Assembly (NCBI RefSeq): GCF_000455265.1
Contig: NZ_HG005139.1
Location: 916,500 to 948,650 of the forward strand
Reading direction: 5' to 3'
DNA length: 32,151 nt
Source: Paenibacillus antibioticophila
Lineage (GTDB): Bacteria; Bacillota; Bacilli; Paenibacillales; Paenibacillaceae
Below the pieces are notes generated by a model. The model made no database searches and was not told the origin of the DNA. It saw only the letters and a program-made list of their open reading frames with translations. How positions within the stretch are numbered: the first letter of the stretch is position 1; each line of letters starts with the position of its first letter. Below are positions 17,575-26,509 of this stretch, piece by piece. The translations under genes were made by a program, and so were the position numbers.

Positions 17575-19923
17575 TTATTCGGCAATTTCATCGAGCAAAT
17601 CGGCATGCTTTGAACCTCCGCGCAGCTCGCGGTACTGTCCGGGGGTCATTCCTTCCTGCTTGCGGAACGAACGGATGAAGTTCTGGGAGTTATTATAGCG
17701 TAATCTTGCAGCGATATCCTTGACCGGCATATCGGTCTCCTCCAGCCATTTTTTAGCCATTTTGAACCGGTACATCGTTAGATATTCACTGAAATAGGAT
17801 TGAGTCTCTTTACGGAAAATACTGCTGATATAGTTCGCGTTATAATGAAGCCTTGAAGCGCATTCCTCCAGCGTAAGGTCTGTATCGTAATAATGCTGAA
17901 CCAGGTCGATGATTTTCTCGGAAATATTCTGATATTGGGCATTTTGCCGGCTGTTAAAAATTTTGATCAATGGATTAATAATTACGCTCCAGAACCAGTC
18001 CTCTATTTCTGCCACAGTAGGCAGCTCCAGCAATTCCTCGAATAAGGATCCATTGGCATGATAGATTTGATTCAACCCGATGCCTGATTCCTGCATCATG
18101 ATTAGCAAATTGTTAAGCAGGCGAGTCAGCGGAATCTGGTATTCCTGCGGTGATAATTCTTGCGAAAATATACTTGCGAACAGGCTCCGGACAAGCTCTT
18201 TGGCCTTGTCGGTTTCAGCCAATTTGATCGCGTCCATCAGATCGTTTTCCTTGTGGTTCGGATAGTTCAATTTCAGATAATGCATGCCGGAGTTAAGATT
18301 CTCAAATTGAATAATCACCCCGGTGCCCAGCTTGATTCGGTATTTCAAAGCTTCAATTCCTTCCTTGTAGGCGATCGGTATTTTGTGGAAGCAATGGAAC
18401 GGAAGGCTGAGACCGATGCTCACCTGCAGCTTGAGACAACGGTTGATTTCCTGCTGAAGCTGCTCGGTCAATGCATACAGCCAGCGATGGAAGGCAAGCT
18501 CATCCTCTTCTGTATTTCCAATTAAGGTAACGATGAACGGGTCCATAATGACCGGGGTAAACCGATTGTCCGGACTGACCAGCTCCTCGATCATATTGTG
18601 CGTAGCAAACAGCAGCAGGTTCAGATCCTCTTTCTCGTAGGCCGAATTTTCATATGAATCGATAGACAGGGTGATGACCGCCATCGTCTTCCAGTCCTGA
18701 AGCTGTCTGCCATAGCCAAATTGCTCCAGCTTCGTATGAAGCTCACTCTTCTTGTAGTTGCCTTGATAAGCCTGGCTTAGCGAAAAGGTCCGCACCTGGC
18801 GGATATGCTGGTTAATCTCCCGCTCCAATTGTGATTTGGACTGGAAAAGATGGTGCAGCTGCTCGCCGATCACCTGAAATTCATTGGCATGCCGGGCTCT
18901 GAGACCTGGCTTCCGCTGTCCCAGCTGGTTCAATAATCTTTCAATGGGAGTATACATCCGCCGGGAACCGATCCAGGCGAGAAGAACGGATATCAGCAGC
19001 ATGATCGCACAAATGTAGAAGGTGAACAGCCCGATCTTATTGGACTCCTTGGTCAGGCTGGCGATGGAGGTTACAGATAAATAAACCCAGCCGTTCAGTT
19101 GGGAGCGCAAGAAGCTGACGGAATATTCCTTCTTGTTGATGGTTGTGGTAAACTGCCCGGAGTTGCCTGCTTGGAGGGACAGCTTGGAACCGTCTATAAA
19201 TCCGCTGTCTTCAAGCGGCATGCCGACGAGCGAAGCGTCTGGATGCAATAAAATCCGGCTATGCTCATCAAGGATAATAATATCGTCTAGGGGCTGCGAA
19301 TCGGAATATACGTCGCCCTGCAAAGTACATGCGGGAATGTTGGCGAGCGCAAGTCCGTATTTATGCAATGTATTCGTCGGAAGCTTCTTAATCAGGCTGA
19401 TGCTGTAGCTGCATTTGGATGCACCGACACTTTCTTCGCTGTAATACCAGGATGAAGGAGTCAGGACCCATGAGTTGCTATCGGAATTCTCCAGCAAAGA
19501 TATCAACTGATCTTGATCCTTGTAGGAATCCAGCCGGTATAGACCGGAGTTTTTGATCATCCAGTTTTGCTGGGTATTAAGGAGGACGACATCCTCAAGC
19601 TTGGTATCAAAGGACTGCATATTGCGGATTTCATTTCTAAGATCGTTATATAACTTGAAATCGCTTTCAATTAAAGGGCTGTCAAGAGCCCGCTTCAGGA
19701 CGCTGGAGTTCACAACCTGATTCAAGGTTTGATTGACGGTGGTCAGCTTTCGCTCCACATTGGAATTAATTTGCGAGATAAGCTCCATCTTGCTCTGGTT
19801 TACATTTTTTTGAATTTCTTTGGTTGAGGTTAAATAAGAAAAAGATCCGATAAATAGTACAGGAAGCGTACTGATTGCGAATGTAAAGATCATCAATTTG
19901 CTTAGGAAGCTTAATGGTCTCAC
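17575..19923 (-). CDS. Membrane-anchored AraC-family regulator of the pectin locus
   Basis: A one-protein sensor-regulator. TM1 is near residues 10-30 (LMIFTFAISTLPVLFIGSF). An extracellular sensing region of about 260 residues, Cache-like by context, follows. TM2 is near 297-318 (LFTFYICAIMLLISVLLAW), then a linker YTPIERLLNQLG, a central domain, and a C-terminal AraC double helix-turn-helix at about 667-770 (LTLEECASRLHYNANYISSI and MPVKDIAARLRYN). GTG 19923 has AAGGTG at 9 nt; length is 782 residues, usual for this Paenibacillus-rich class. It is divergent from the binding-protein gene, with the shared box at 19981 in between. I infer that it detects pectin oligomers, directly or through a binding protein, and activates the operon. 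Confidence 0.9.
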   Translation of the reverse strand: MRPLSFLSKLMIFTFAISTLPVLFIGSFSYLTSTKEIQKNVNQSKMELISQINSNVERKLTTVNQTLNQVVNSSVLKRALDSPLIESDFKLYNDLRNEIRNMQSFDTKLEDVVLLNTQQNWMIKNSGLYRLDSYKDQDQLISLLENSDSNSWVLTPSSWYYSEESVGASKCSYSISLIKKLPTNTLHKYGLALANIPACTLQGDVYSDSQPLDDIIILDEHSRILLHPDASLVGMPLEDSGFIDGSKLSLQAGNSGQFTTTINKKEYSVSFLRSQLNGWVYLSVTSIASLTKESNKIGLFTFYICAIMLLISVLLAWIGSRRMYTPIERLLNQLGQRKPGLRARHANEFQVIGEQLHHLFQSKSQLEREINQHIRQVRTFSLSQAYQGNYKKSELHTKLEQFGYGRQLQDWKTMAVITLSIDSYENSAYEKEDLNLLLFATHNMIEELVSPDNRFTPVIMDPFIVTLIGNTEEDELAFHRWLYALTEQLQQEINRCLKLQVSIGLSLPFHCFHKIPIAYKEGIEALKYRIKLGTGVIIQFENLNSGMHYLKLNYPNHKENDLMDAIKLAETDKAKELVRSLFASIFSQELSPQEYQIPLTRLLNNLLIMMQESGIGLNQIYHANGSLFEELLELPTVAEIEDWFWSVIINPLIKIFNSRQNAQYQNISEKIIDLVQHYYDTDLTLEECASRLHYNANYISSIFRKETQSYFSEYLTMYRFKMAKKWLEETDMPVKDIAARLRYNNSQNFIRSFRKQEGMTPGQYRELRGGSKHADLLDEIAE

Positions 19924-19964
19924 CTAACTCAGCACCTTATCATAGATAGTCATCACGTACTATT

Positions 19965-19993
19965 AGTGTATTTAATATGGCAGATAATAACAA
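19965..19993 (-). promoter_or_regulatory. Candidate promoter of the AraC-type regulator
   Basis: Minus-strand TTGTTA (19993-19988), a 17-nt spacer and TACACT (19970-19965). The -35 overlaps the box at 19981-20009, which would allow autoregulation. Consensus match is moderate. Confidence 0.4.
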
Positions 19994-20009
19994 TAATCAT
20001 TTTCCTGAA
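19981..20009. promoter_or_regulatory. Shared box, copy 1: candidate operator for the AraC regulator
   Basis: This 29-bp stretch begins CAGATAAT, contains ATAATCATTTT and ends CCTGAA. A near-identical stretch lies at 21688-21717. Both are about 90-105 bp before the start codon of a solute-binding gene, the usual place for an AraC activator site. A second half-copy, GATAATCATTTC, is at 20011-20022. Confidence 0.65.
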
Positions 20010-20063
20010 TGATAATCATTTCATCGAGAGTTGCGTCAAAATGGTTAATTATTGCGGCTCCAG

Positions 20064-20082
20064 CATGTATGATGAATACATG
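20064..20082. promoter_or_regulatory. Palindrome before the first binding-protein gene
   Basis: CATGTAT-GATGA-ATACATG gives perfect 7-bp arms and ends 2 nt before the AGGAAGGAGG ribosome site. It could be an operator or an mRNA hairpin that affects translation. Function unknown. Confidence 0.5.
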
Positions 20083-20101
20083 AGGAAGGAGGACATTTTA
20101 A

Positions 20102-21613
20102 ATGTATGGAAAATCCATCAGGACGAAAGCATCCCGCCTTTTTCGTCTCATGCTGATTGTGCCATTCTTGGTGACAGCTGCTTGCGGTGGCAGTTCGGAC
20201 CCGGCAGCGAAGAGAGACAGCAGCTTATATATATCGATTCTTGCTCCGCTCCATTTCCCGCAGCCGCCTGCATCCGAGCTTATGGAGGAGATCGAGCAAC
20301 TGACCGGCACTCAGCTCGATGTGAACTGGATTCCTGAGGGCGTTTATACCGATAAGATGAATACAGGCCTGATTACACATTCGTTAGCCAAAGTAACCTT
20401 CGTGAAGTTTACCGATTACAATTTAGTGAAAAATGCGATTCGCTCCGATTCCTTCTGGGAGATTGGCCCGTATCTTCAGGATTATAATAACTTAAAAAAA
20501 CTGGATCCCGCAATTCTGGAGCAGGCGTCAGTAGATGAGAAGATTTACGGTCTATATACGGAACGGCCATCCTCAAGGCAAGGGGTCATAATACGTCAGG
20601 ATTGGCTTGACCGGCTTCAATTGCTTAAGCCGCAGTCGCTGGATGATTTATATGAGGTGATGCGGCAGTTTACATATAACGATCCCGATGGTAACGGGAA
20701 GCAGGATACCATCGGCTTGGTCGATCGAAATGATCTCGTGTATGGGGTATTCAAAACGCTAAGCTCGTACTTCGGTACACCGAATAATTGGAAGGTCGAG
20801 AATGGTCACTTGATTCCGGAGTTTATGACGACAGAGTACATGGATACGATGAACTTCATGAAGAAGCTGTATAATGAAGGGATTTTAAATCGGGATTTTG
20901 CCCTGACGAGCAAGGAGATTCAGCGCGATCGGTTCATCCGGGGAGAGGCCGGGGTGCTCATAGGCAGTATGACGGATGTGCAGCGTCTGGCGATCGAAGC
21001 CAGGGGGCTTAATCCGGAGGCTGAATTCACGCTGGTGAACCGGATTGAAGGTCCGGACGGCCACAAGGTATGGTCGATTCCGAATTATAATGGTTTATTC
21101 TTATTCTCGAAGAAGGCGATCCCGACAGAGCAGGAGCTACAGGATATCCTGCAATTTTTTGACCGGACCATGGATAAGGATGTAGCCAATCTGATGATGT
21201 ATGGAGTGGAAGGTCGACATTACAGTATAGTTAACGGAGAGGTGATTTTACCTGAATCAACCTCCCAATTGCGCGTGTATGAGGTTAATCCGCTCTATTC
21301 TCTAATGATCGCAGATATCGGCAACGCCAATATTATGAAGGTGGGACAGAAGGAGCACTTGACCAATCTGGCCGACCAGTTAAGTGAGGATAACGAGTCC
21401 TTCCTGGTGAACGATCCGACCGTTTCGCTCAGCTCGCCTACCTTTGACGAGAAGAATGCAGAGCTGTCCGCGCTGATCGCCGACGCTACTTACAACTATA
21501 TCCTTGGGAGCATCGACGCCGAAGGCTTCGCCCGGGAGATTGAGCGGTGGCGCCAAAATGGCGGAGATCAAATTATACAGGAGTACGATGCTTCGCTTGC
21601 CTTGAAGAAATAA
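20102..21613 (+). CDS. Extracellular solute-binding lipoprotein 1 (LplA/YtcQ-like)
   Basis: A substrate-binding lipoprotein for an ABC sugar importer, anchored outside the membrane. The signal peptide ends in the lipobox TAAC with lipidated C28. Typical features follow: a PDGNGKQDTIGLVDRNDLVYG loop (calcium-binding D-x-D-x-N-x type) near residues 194-214, a central SYFGTPNNW segment, and WSIPNYNGLFLFSK. Length is 503 residues. ATG 20102 has AAGGAGGACA before it. It is a paralogue of the lipoprotein at 21823, and a terminator separates the two genes, so it is its own transcription unit. It may bind a different oligomer or present ligand to the membrane regulator; both are inferences. Confidence 0.92.
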   Translation: MYGKSIRTKASRLFRLMLIVPFLVTAACGGSSDPAAKRDSSLYISILAPLHFPQPPASELMEEIEQLTGTQLDVNWIPEGVYTDKMNTGLITHSLAKVTFVKFTDYNLVKNAIRSDSFWEIGPYLQDYNNLKKLDPAILEQASVDEKIYGLYTERPSSRQGVIIRQDWLDRLQLLKPQSLDDLYEVMRQFTYNDPDGNGKQDTIGLVDRNDLVYGVFKTLSSYFGTPNNWKVENGHLIPEFMTTEYMDTMNFMKKLYNEGILNRDFALTSKEIQRDRFIRGEAGVLIGSMTDVQRLAIEARGLNPEAEFTLVNRIEGPDGHKVWSIPNYNGLFLFSKKAIPTEQELQDILQFFDRTMDKDVANLMMYGVEGRHYSIVNGEVILPESTSQLRVYEVNPLYSLMIADIGNANIMKVGQKEHLTNLADQLSEDNESFLVNDPTVSLSSPTFDEKNAELSALIADATYNYILGSIDAEGFAREIERWRQNGGDQIIQEYDASLALKK

Positions 21614-21624
21614 ATATCGATTCC

Positions 21625-21671
21625 AAAGCCTTGCCCCAACTATATTTCGAGTTGGCGCAAGGCTTTTTTTT
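21625..21671 (+). terminator. Rho-independent terminator after binding protein 1
   Basis: AAGCCTTGC (21626-21634) pairs with GCAAGGCTT (21657-21665). An inner stem CCAACT/AGTTGG sits beyond a single C-C mismatch, and a run of T follows. Strong. Confidence 0.93.
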
Positions 21672-21687
21672 GTACTTTACTCCCTCC

Positions 21688-21717
21688 CAGATAATCACCA
21701 TAATCATTTCTCCAGAA
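21688..21717. promoter_or_regulatory. Shared box, copy 2
   Basis: It begins CAGATAATCAC, contains ATAATCATTTC and ends CCAGAA, matching 19981-20009 at about 25 of 29 positions with one 1-nt gap. It lies 105 bp before the second binding-protein gene. I cannot place a convincing -35/-10 pair between it and the gene, consistent with an activator-dependent promoter. Confidence 0.65.
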
Positions 21718-21781
21718 GCCTTGCCCCAAGCGGCCAATCTGAACAAATGATTGTATCCGGAATGCTAACGGGCATGTATTG

Positions 21782-21795
21782 TGAAAGCGTAATCA
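21782..21795. promoter_or_regulatory. cre-like site (CcpA)
   Basis: TGAAAGCGTAATCA matches the Bacillus catabolite-responsive consensus TGWAANCGNTNWCA with one mismatch. It lies 27 bp before the start codon, downstream of any likely promoter, a position where CcpA would block elongation. Known motif; its use here is inferred. Confidence 0.6.
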
Positions 21796-21822
21796 ATTTA
21801 TGTCAATGGAGGTCAAATTGGA

Positions 21823-23370
21823 ATGAAGAAAAAGTCATTCAGTATGTTACTGACCGTATTGCTCGCATTCAGCCTGGTATTGTCCGCATGCGGGGGAGGC
21901 GAGAAGAGCAAGGAGGCAACAGCGGATCCGACACCTGCTCCGTCAAACTCCAATGAGGAGGTCTCGACCGCTCCGGAGGAACCGACGGAAATTACGATTA
22001 TGCTTCCGCTGAATACGTCAGAGACACCGCCGGACACGATCAAAAAAGAAGTCGAGAAGTTGACCAACACGAAGCTGACCTATCAATTTTTCCCGGCGGA
22101 TACGTATGAAGAGAAGCTGAACACCTCTTTTGCAACGGGATCCTTGCCACAGGTTACGTATTTGAAGAACTCCACTACCTTCGTTCAGATGAAGGAAGCG
22201 ATTAAAGATGGTCAGTTCTGGGAGATCGGCCCTCTGCTTAGCGAGTTCCCGAATCTGAACAAGCTGAAGCCGGAAATTCTGAATAACACCAAGGTGGACG
22301 GCAAGCTGTACTCGCTGTACATCGGCAGACCGCTGGCTCGTCAAGGCATGATCTACCGCAAGGACTGGGCGGACAAATTAGGTCTTAGCGCACCGGCGAA
22401 TGTGGATGAATTATTTGAAATGGCCAAAGCCTTTACCGAGCAGGATCCGGATGGCAATGGTCAGAAGGATACAATCGGAATTGTTGACCGGAACGAGCTG
22501 GTCTATGGTGCCTTCAAGACCGTATCCGCCTGGTTCGGAACACCAAACTATTGGGGAACCAAGGACGGCAAGCTGGAGCCGGAGTTTACGTTTGAAGGCT
22601 ACTATGACACGATGGATTTCTTCAAAAAAGTACGTGAGAGCGGCTATATGAACCAGGACTTTGCTGCGACAAGTAAAACGGATGCCGTCAAAATGTTCAC
22701 CAGCGGCAAGGCAGGGATGTACATCGGCGGCTCGATGCAGGATATCGATTCACTGCATAAGGACCTGATCAAGAACGTTCCGGAAGCGGTGCTTGATACG
22801 CACAGCATGGTTGCCGGTCCTGACGGTAATTTCGCACAATGGATGATTCCGGGATATAACAACATTGTTCTGTTCCCGAAATCGGCTGTAAAGGATGAGG
22901 CCGAGCTTAGAAAGATTCTCGCTTTCTTTGACAAGATGATGACGCCGGAGGTTGCCAATGTAATGTACTGGGGTATCGAGGGTGTCCACTATACCGTCGT
23001 TGACGGCAAAGCCAAGCCTTCGTCAGAGAAGGAACTGATTGAGCGCGAGGTAAAAGGCTACAAGGACAGCGTTATCGGGGAAGCCGAAACGAACGGAATG
23101 TACGAGAGCTACAATGAGCTTCCGGGCCGGATTCATGCGGAAGAGCTGCTTCTGGAGAACGTAAAGGTTGGGGTAGCTGACCCAACTGCCGCACTGGATT
23201 CAGTCACCTATATGGAAAAGGGTGTCGAGCTTCAACAGATTATTACGGATGCGACGTATCAATATATGTATGGACAGATCGATAAAGCCGGCTTTGAGAA
23301 AGCAGTATCCGACTGGAAGAGTCGGGGAGGCGATAAGATCATTGAGGAGTTTAATGCCGCCGCGAAATAA
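21823..23370 (+). CDS. Extracellular solute-binding lipoprotein 2 (LplA/YtcQ-like)
   Basis: A substrate-binding lipoprotein and probable main receptor of the importer, since the two permease genes follow on the same transcript. Lipobox LSAC with C23, then a flexible linker rich in P, S, T and E (residues 27-55). It shares with lipoprotein 1 the PDGNGQKDTIGIVDRNELVYG loop (from about residue 209), the FGTPNYWG segment and the C-terminal DATYQYMYGQIDKAGFE. Length 515 residues. ATG 21823 follows AATGGAGGTC. The family imports complex sugars such as galacturonides; the pectin enzymes downstream point to that substrate. Confidence 0.93.
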   Translation: MKKKSFSMLLTVLLAFSLVLSACGGGEKSKEATADPTPAPSNSNEEVSTAPEEPTEITIMLPLNTSETPPDTIKKEVEKLTNTKLTYQFFPADTYEEKLNTSFATGSLPQVTYLKNSTTFVQMKEAIKDGQFWEIGPLLSEFPNLNKLKPEILNNTKVDGKLYSLYIGRPLARQGMIYRKDWADKLGLSAPANVDELFEMAKAFTEQDPDGNGQKDTIGIVDRNELVYGAFKTVSAWFGTPNYWGTKDGKLEPEFTFEGYYDTMDFFKKVRESGYMNQDFAATSKTDAVKMFTSGKAGMYIGGSMQDIDSLHKDLIKNVPEAVLDTHSMVAGPDGNFAQWMIPGYNNIVLFPKSAVKDEAELRKILAFFDKMMTPEVANVMYWGIEGVHYTVVDGKAKPSSEKELIEREVKGYKDSVIGEAETNGMYESYNELPGRIHAEELLLENVKVGVADPTAALDSVTYMEKGVELQQIITDATYQYMYGQIDKAGFEKAVSDWKSRGGDKIIEEFNAAAK

Positions 23371-23453
23371 AGTGTGACTTTGCAGTCACCCGGAAAGGCT
23401 GTGGAACTGCCATGGCCTTTTCGGTTCATCAAATAGTAGAGAGGAAGAATCTC

Positions 23454-24422
23454 ATGCAGGAAGTCACCGTTCAGCCCGGAGCCGCCCCTCCGTTGCGGCT
23501 CGAGAAAAAAACGAGATCAAGCGAGCTCAAGAAACGGTTGTGGCGAAATAAATGGCTTTATGTGATGCTGTTGCCCGGAGTGCTGTACTTTATCATTTTC
23601 AAATATCTTCCGATGTACGGACTCATTATTTCATTTCAAAATTATAAGCCTTATCAAGGAATATTCGGCAGCGAATGGGTAGGATTTGAGCATTTCAAAA
23701 GGCTGTTCACGGAGCCGGAGTTTTTCAATATTTTATGGAATACCATCGTTTTGTTTGCGCTAAATATATTTATTTATTTTCCGATCCCGATTATTCTCGC
23801 TTTGATGCTCAATGAATTGAGAGGCAATTTCTTCAAACGGATATTTCAGACCCTGGTATACCTGCCGCATTTCATGTCATGGGTCATTATTGTATCCATC
23901 TCCTATGTTATGGTCACGATGGATGGCGGGATTATTAATGAATTGCTGAGTTATTTTGGCTTTGAAAAGATCAATTTCCTGCTTAGTAACGGCTGGTTAC
24001 GTCCGATGTACATTATTCAGGTGATATGGAGAGAAGCAGGTTGGGGGACGATTATTTATCTCGCAGCAATCGCAGCCGTTGATCCGGGACTGTATGAGGC
24101 AGCCCGTATGGACGGAGCCGGCAGAATGCGTCAGGTGTGGCATATTACGCTGCCTACGATCCGCGGGGTTATTATAACGCTGTTCATCTTGAAAATCGGT
24201 CATGTGCTGGATTTAGGCTTCGAACATGTCTATCTGCTCTTAAACTCCATGAACCGGCAGGTTGGGGAAATCATCGATACGTATGTCTACACGGCTGGTT
24301 TGCGACAAGGACAATTCAGCTATAGTACGGCGATTGGCTTCTTTAAATCGATCATCGGCTTGATCATGGTTATGCTTGTTAACCGGATCTCGAAAAAAAT
24401 GGGTGAAGAAGGCGTTTACTGA
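23454..24422 (+). CDS. ABC sugar transporter permease (LplB/YteP-like)
   Basis: Inner-membrane permease subunit with six hydrophobic segments: after a charged N-terminus (KKRLWRNKWL), LYVMLLPGVLYFIIF starts TM1. The EAA loop that contacts the transport ATPase is seen as DPGLYEAARMDGAGRMRQVW. The start is taken as ATG 23454 (AGAGGAAG upstream, 322 residues); the in-frame ATG at 23412 has no site and adds 14 residues. It pairs with the next gene to form the channel. Confidence 0.93.
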   Translation: MQEVTVQPGAAPPLRLEKKTRSSELKKRLWRNKWLYVMLLPGVLYFIIFKYLPMYGLIISFQNYKPYQGIFGSEWVGFEHFKRLFTEPEFFNILWNTIVLFALNIFIYFPIPIILALMLNELRGNFFKRIFQTLVYLPHFMSWVIIVSISYVMVTMDGGIINELLSYFGFEKINFLLSNGWLRPMYIIQVIWREAGWGTIIYLAAIAAVDPGLYEAARMDGAGRMRQVWHITLPTIRGVIITLFILKIGHVLDLGFEHVYLLLNSMNRQVGEIIDTYVYTAGLRQGQFSYSTAIGFFKSIIGLIMVMLVNRISKKMGEEGVY

Positions 24423-24443
24423 TATTGCAGGAGGAATCTAAAA

Positions 24444-25319
24444 ATGGTAGAAGACAGATCGATTAGCGGCAGAATTTATGCCGCCATCAATTTCACGCTG
24501 CTTGCCTTGATTGCGTTAATTACCGTGCTTCCCTTCGTCCACGTTGTTGCCGGATCATTTACGACGAGTGCGGAGCTGGCTGCGCATAAATTCGTGTTGA
24601 TTCCACGGATCTGGAGCTGGGATGCGTACAAATTTATTTTTTCCACAAATACGATATTCAGGGCGATGGGCGTCTCCATTGGCGTGACGTTAGTCGGAAC
24701 CCTGTTCAGTATGTTTATTACTTCATTGATGGCCTACGGTCTGGCCCGCAGAGATTTGGACGGGCGGAATGTGATTAACTTTATGGTCGTATTCACCATG
24801 CTGTTCACCGGCGGGATGATTCCTACCTTCCTGGTCGTGAAGGAATTAGGGCTGATCAATACGTATGCCTCGTTAATCCTGCCGTCGGCAATCAGTGCCT
24901 TTAATATGATCATTCTTCGGAACTTCTTCCAGAACATACCTGAGGGTCTAGAGGAGTCGGCAAAAATCGATGGGTGCAGCGATTTCGGTATTTTGTTCAA
25001 GATCGTCCTTCCGCTGTCCATGCCGGCCATCGCCACGATCTCCCTTTTCTATGCGGTGACGTATTGGAACACCTATATGAGCGCTATTCTGTACCTGGAT
25101 GACAGTACCAAGTGGCCGATTCAAGTGCTGCTGAGACAGATCGTCGTGCTGGCCAGCGGGATGGACCATAGCTCCACATTGGACGGAACGGTGCCTCCGC
25201 CGGATCAGACGATCAAGATGGCGGTCATAGTGGTGGCTACGCTCCCCATTCTTATGGTGTATCCATTCCTGCAAAAGCATTTTGCAAAGGGAGCGCTGTT
25301 GGGCTCGGTGAAGGGTTAA
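24444..25319 (+). CDS. ABC sugar transporter permease (LplC/YtcP-like)
   Basis: Second permease subunit, 291 residues with six hydrophobic segments. The N-terminus ALIALITVLPFVHVVAGSF is typical of the family, and the EAA loop reads PEGLEESAKIDGCSDFGILF. ATG 24444 follows CAGGAGGAAT. No ATP-binding protein is encoded in the locus, so the transporter probably uses a shared MsmX-type ATPase encoded elsewhere, as its Bacillus relatives do. Confidence 0.94.
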   Translation: MVEDRSISGRIYAAINFTLLALIALITVLPFVHVVAGSFTTSAELAAHKFVLIPRIWSWDAYKFIFSTNTIFRAMGVSIGVTLVGTLFSMFITSLMAYGLARRDLDGRNVINFMVVFTMLFTGGMIPTFLVVKELGLINTYASLILPSAISAFNMIILRNFFQNIPEGLEESAKIDGCSDFGILFKIVLPLSMPAIATISLFYAVTYWNTYMSAILYLDDSTKWPIQVLLRQIVVLASGMDHSSTLDGTVPPPDQTIKMAVIVVATLPILMVYPFLQKHFAKGALLGSVKG

Positions 25320-25391
25320 AAGTCAGATGATCGCTCGGACGATCTGCGAAGCATAAGTATTAGACGAATCACAATTGGAGGGAGCTTGAAC

Positions 25392-26495
25392 ATGACGGTT
25401 AGTCGCCCGGAGACACCGATTCAATGGGCCAGGAAGGCCTGCGACTCATTAATGGATATCTACGCTGCAGCGGGCAATCTTCCCCCTGCGCATCGATGGC
25501 ATTATCATCAGGGTGTATTTTTATGCGGAATGGAGCTCCTTGCACAGACGGTTCAAGATAGCGGCCGTTACATGGAGTACATTCAGCAATACGTCGATAA
25601 TTTGGTGGATGATTACGGTAATTTCTACTTCGCCCGGGATGAACTGGATGCGATGCAGGCAGGGCAGCTGCTCTTTAGATTACATGAACAGACTGGTGAA
25701 CCGAAGTATAAAGCTGCTGCCGATAAGCTGCGCTGCCTGCTGCTGACCTTGAACAGAACATCGGAGGGCGGCTTCTGGCACAAGGACAAATATCCGAATC
25801 AGATGTGGCTGGATGGGCTGTACATGGCAGGCGTGTTCTCCTTGAAATATGCCAACGCTTATGGCGAGACAGGCTTACGGGAGGTGGTGCTGTTCCAGGA
25901 GCGGCTGATGCGCAAGCATATGAAGGATGAAGCTACAGGCTTGCTGTATCACGCCTGGGATGAAAGCCGTCAGATGCCCTGGGCAAACCCGGATACCGGC
26001 TGCTCTCCGGAGTTTTGGAGCCGGGCGATAGGGTGGTACGGACTGGCTCTAAGTCAGTTTCTTGATTTGCTGCCAGAGGATGATCCCGGCCGGGAGGAGC
26101 TGGCGAAGGAGCTGCAGGGCTTCGTTCAGGCGCTCATTCGTTATCAGGATGGTGCAAGCGGTTTATGGTATCAGGTGGTGAACAAAGGAGATCAGAAGGA
26201 CAATTGGCTTGAGGCCTCCGGCTCCTGTCTGTTCGTCTATACGCTTGCGAAAGCGGTCCAATTCGGACTGGCCGGTGAAGAGGCAGTGATCGCGGCCAGA
26301 AGAGGTTTTGAGGGATTGACTGAAATCGTGGAATGGGATGAGCAGGGGCGGCTGCTGTTGCCGGATATTTGCATCGGAACCTCGGCTGGCGATTATGAGA
26401 ACTATGTGACTCGTCCGAAGGTGAAGAATGATCTGCATGGAGTTGGGGCCTTCGTGATGGCTTGTGTGGAAATGCGGTCTTTAATGACGACATAG
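25392..26495 (+). CDS. GH105 unsaturated uronyl hydrolase (YteR-like)
   Basis: Glycoside hydrolase family 105: hydrates the 4,5-double bond of unsaturated galacturonyl or rhamnogalacturonyl oligomers left by pectin lyases, releasing the unsaturated uronic acid. The catalytic aspartate is D141 in QMWLDGLYMAGVF (D143 in Bacillus YteR). Other alpha6/alpha6-barrel landmarks are RWHYHQGVFLCGME, FWSRAIGWYGLAL and KNDLHGVGAFV. Length 367 residues. ATG 25392 lies 7 nt after GGAGGGAG; a TTG at 25386 is too close to the site. No signal peptide, so cytoplasmic. Confidence 0.93.
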   Translation: MTVSRPETPIQWARKACDSLMDIYAAAGNLPPAHRWHYHQGVFLCGMELLAQTVQDSGRYMEYIQQYVDNLVDDYGNFYFARDELDAMQAGQLLFRLHEQTGEPKYKAAADKLRCLLLTLNRTSEGGFWHKDKYPNQMWLDGLYMAGVFSLKYANAYGETGLREVVLFQERLMRKHMKDEATGLLYHAWDESRQMPWANPDTGCSPEFWSRAIGWYGLALSQFLDLLPEDDPGREELAKELQGFVQALIRYQDGASGLWYQVVNKGDQKDNWLEASGSCLFVYTLAKAVQFGLAGEEAVIAARRGFEGLTEIVEWDEQGRLLLPDICIGTSAGDYENYVTRPKVKNDLHGVGAFVMACVEMRSLMTT

Positions 26496-26509
26496 GAGCG
26501 TACAATCAA

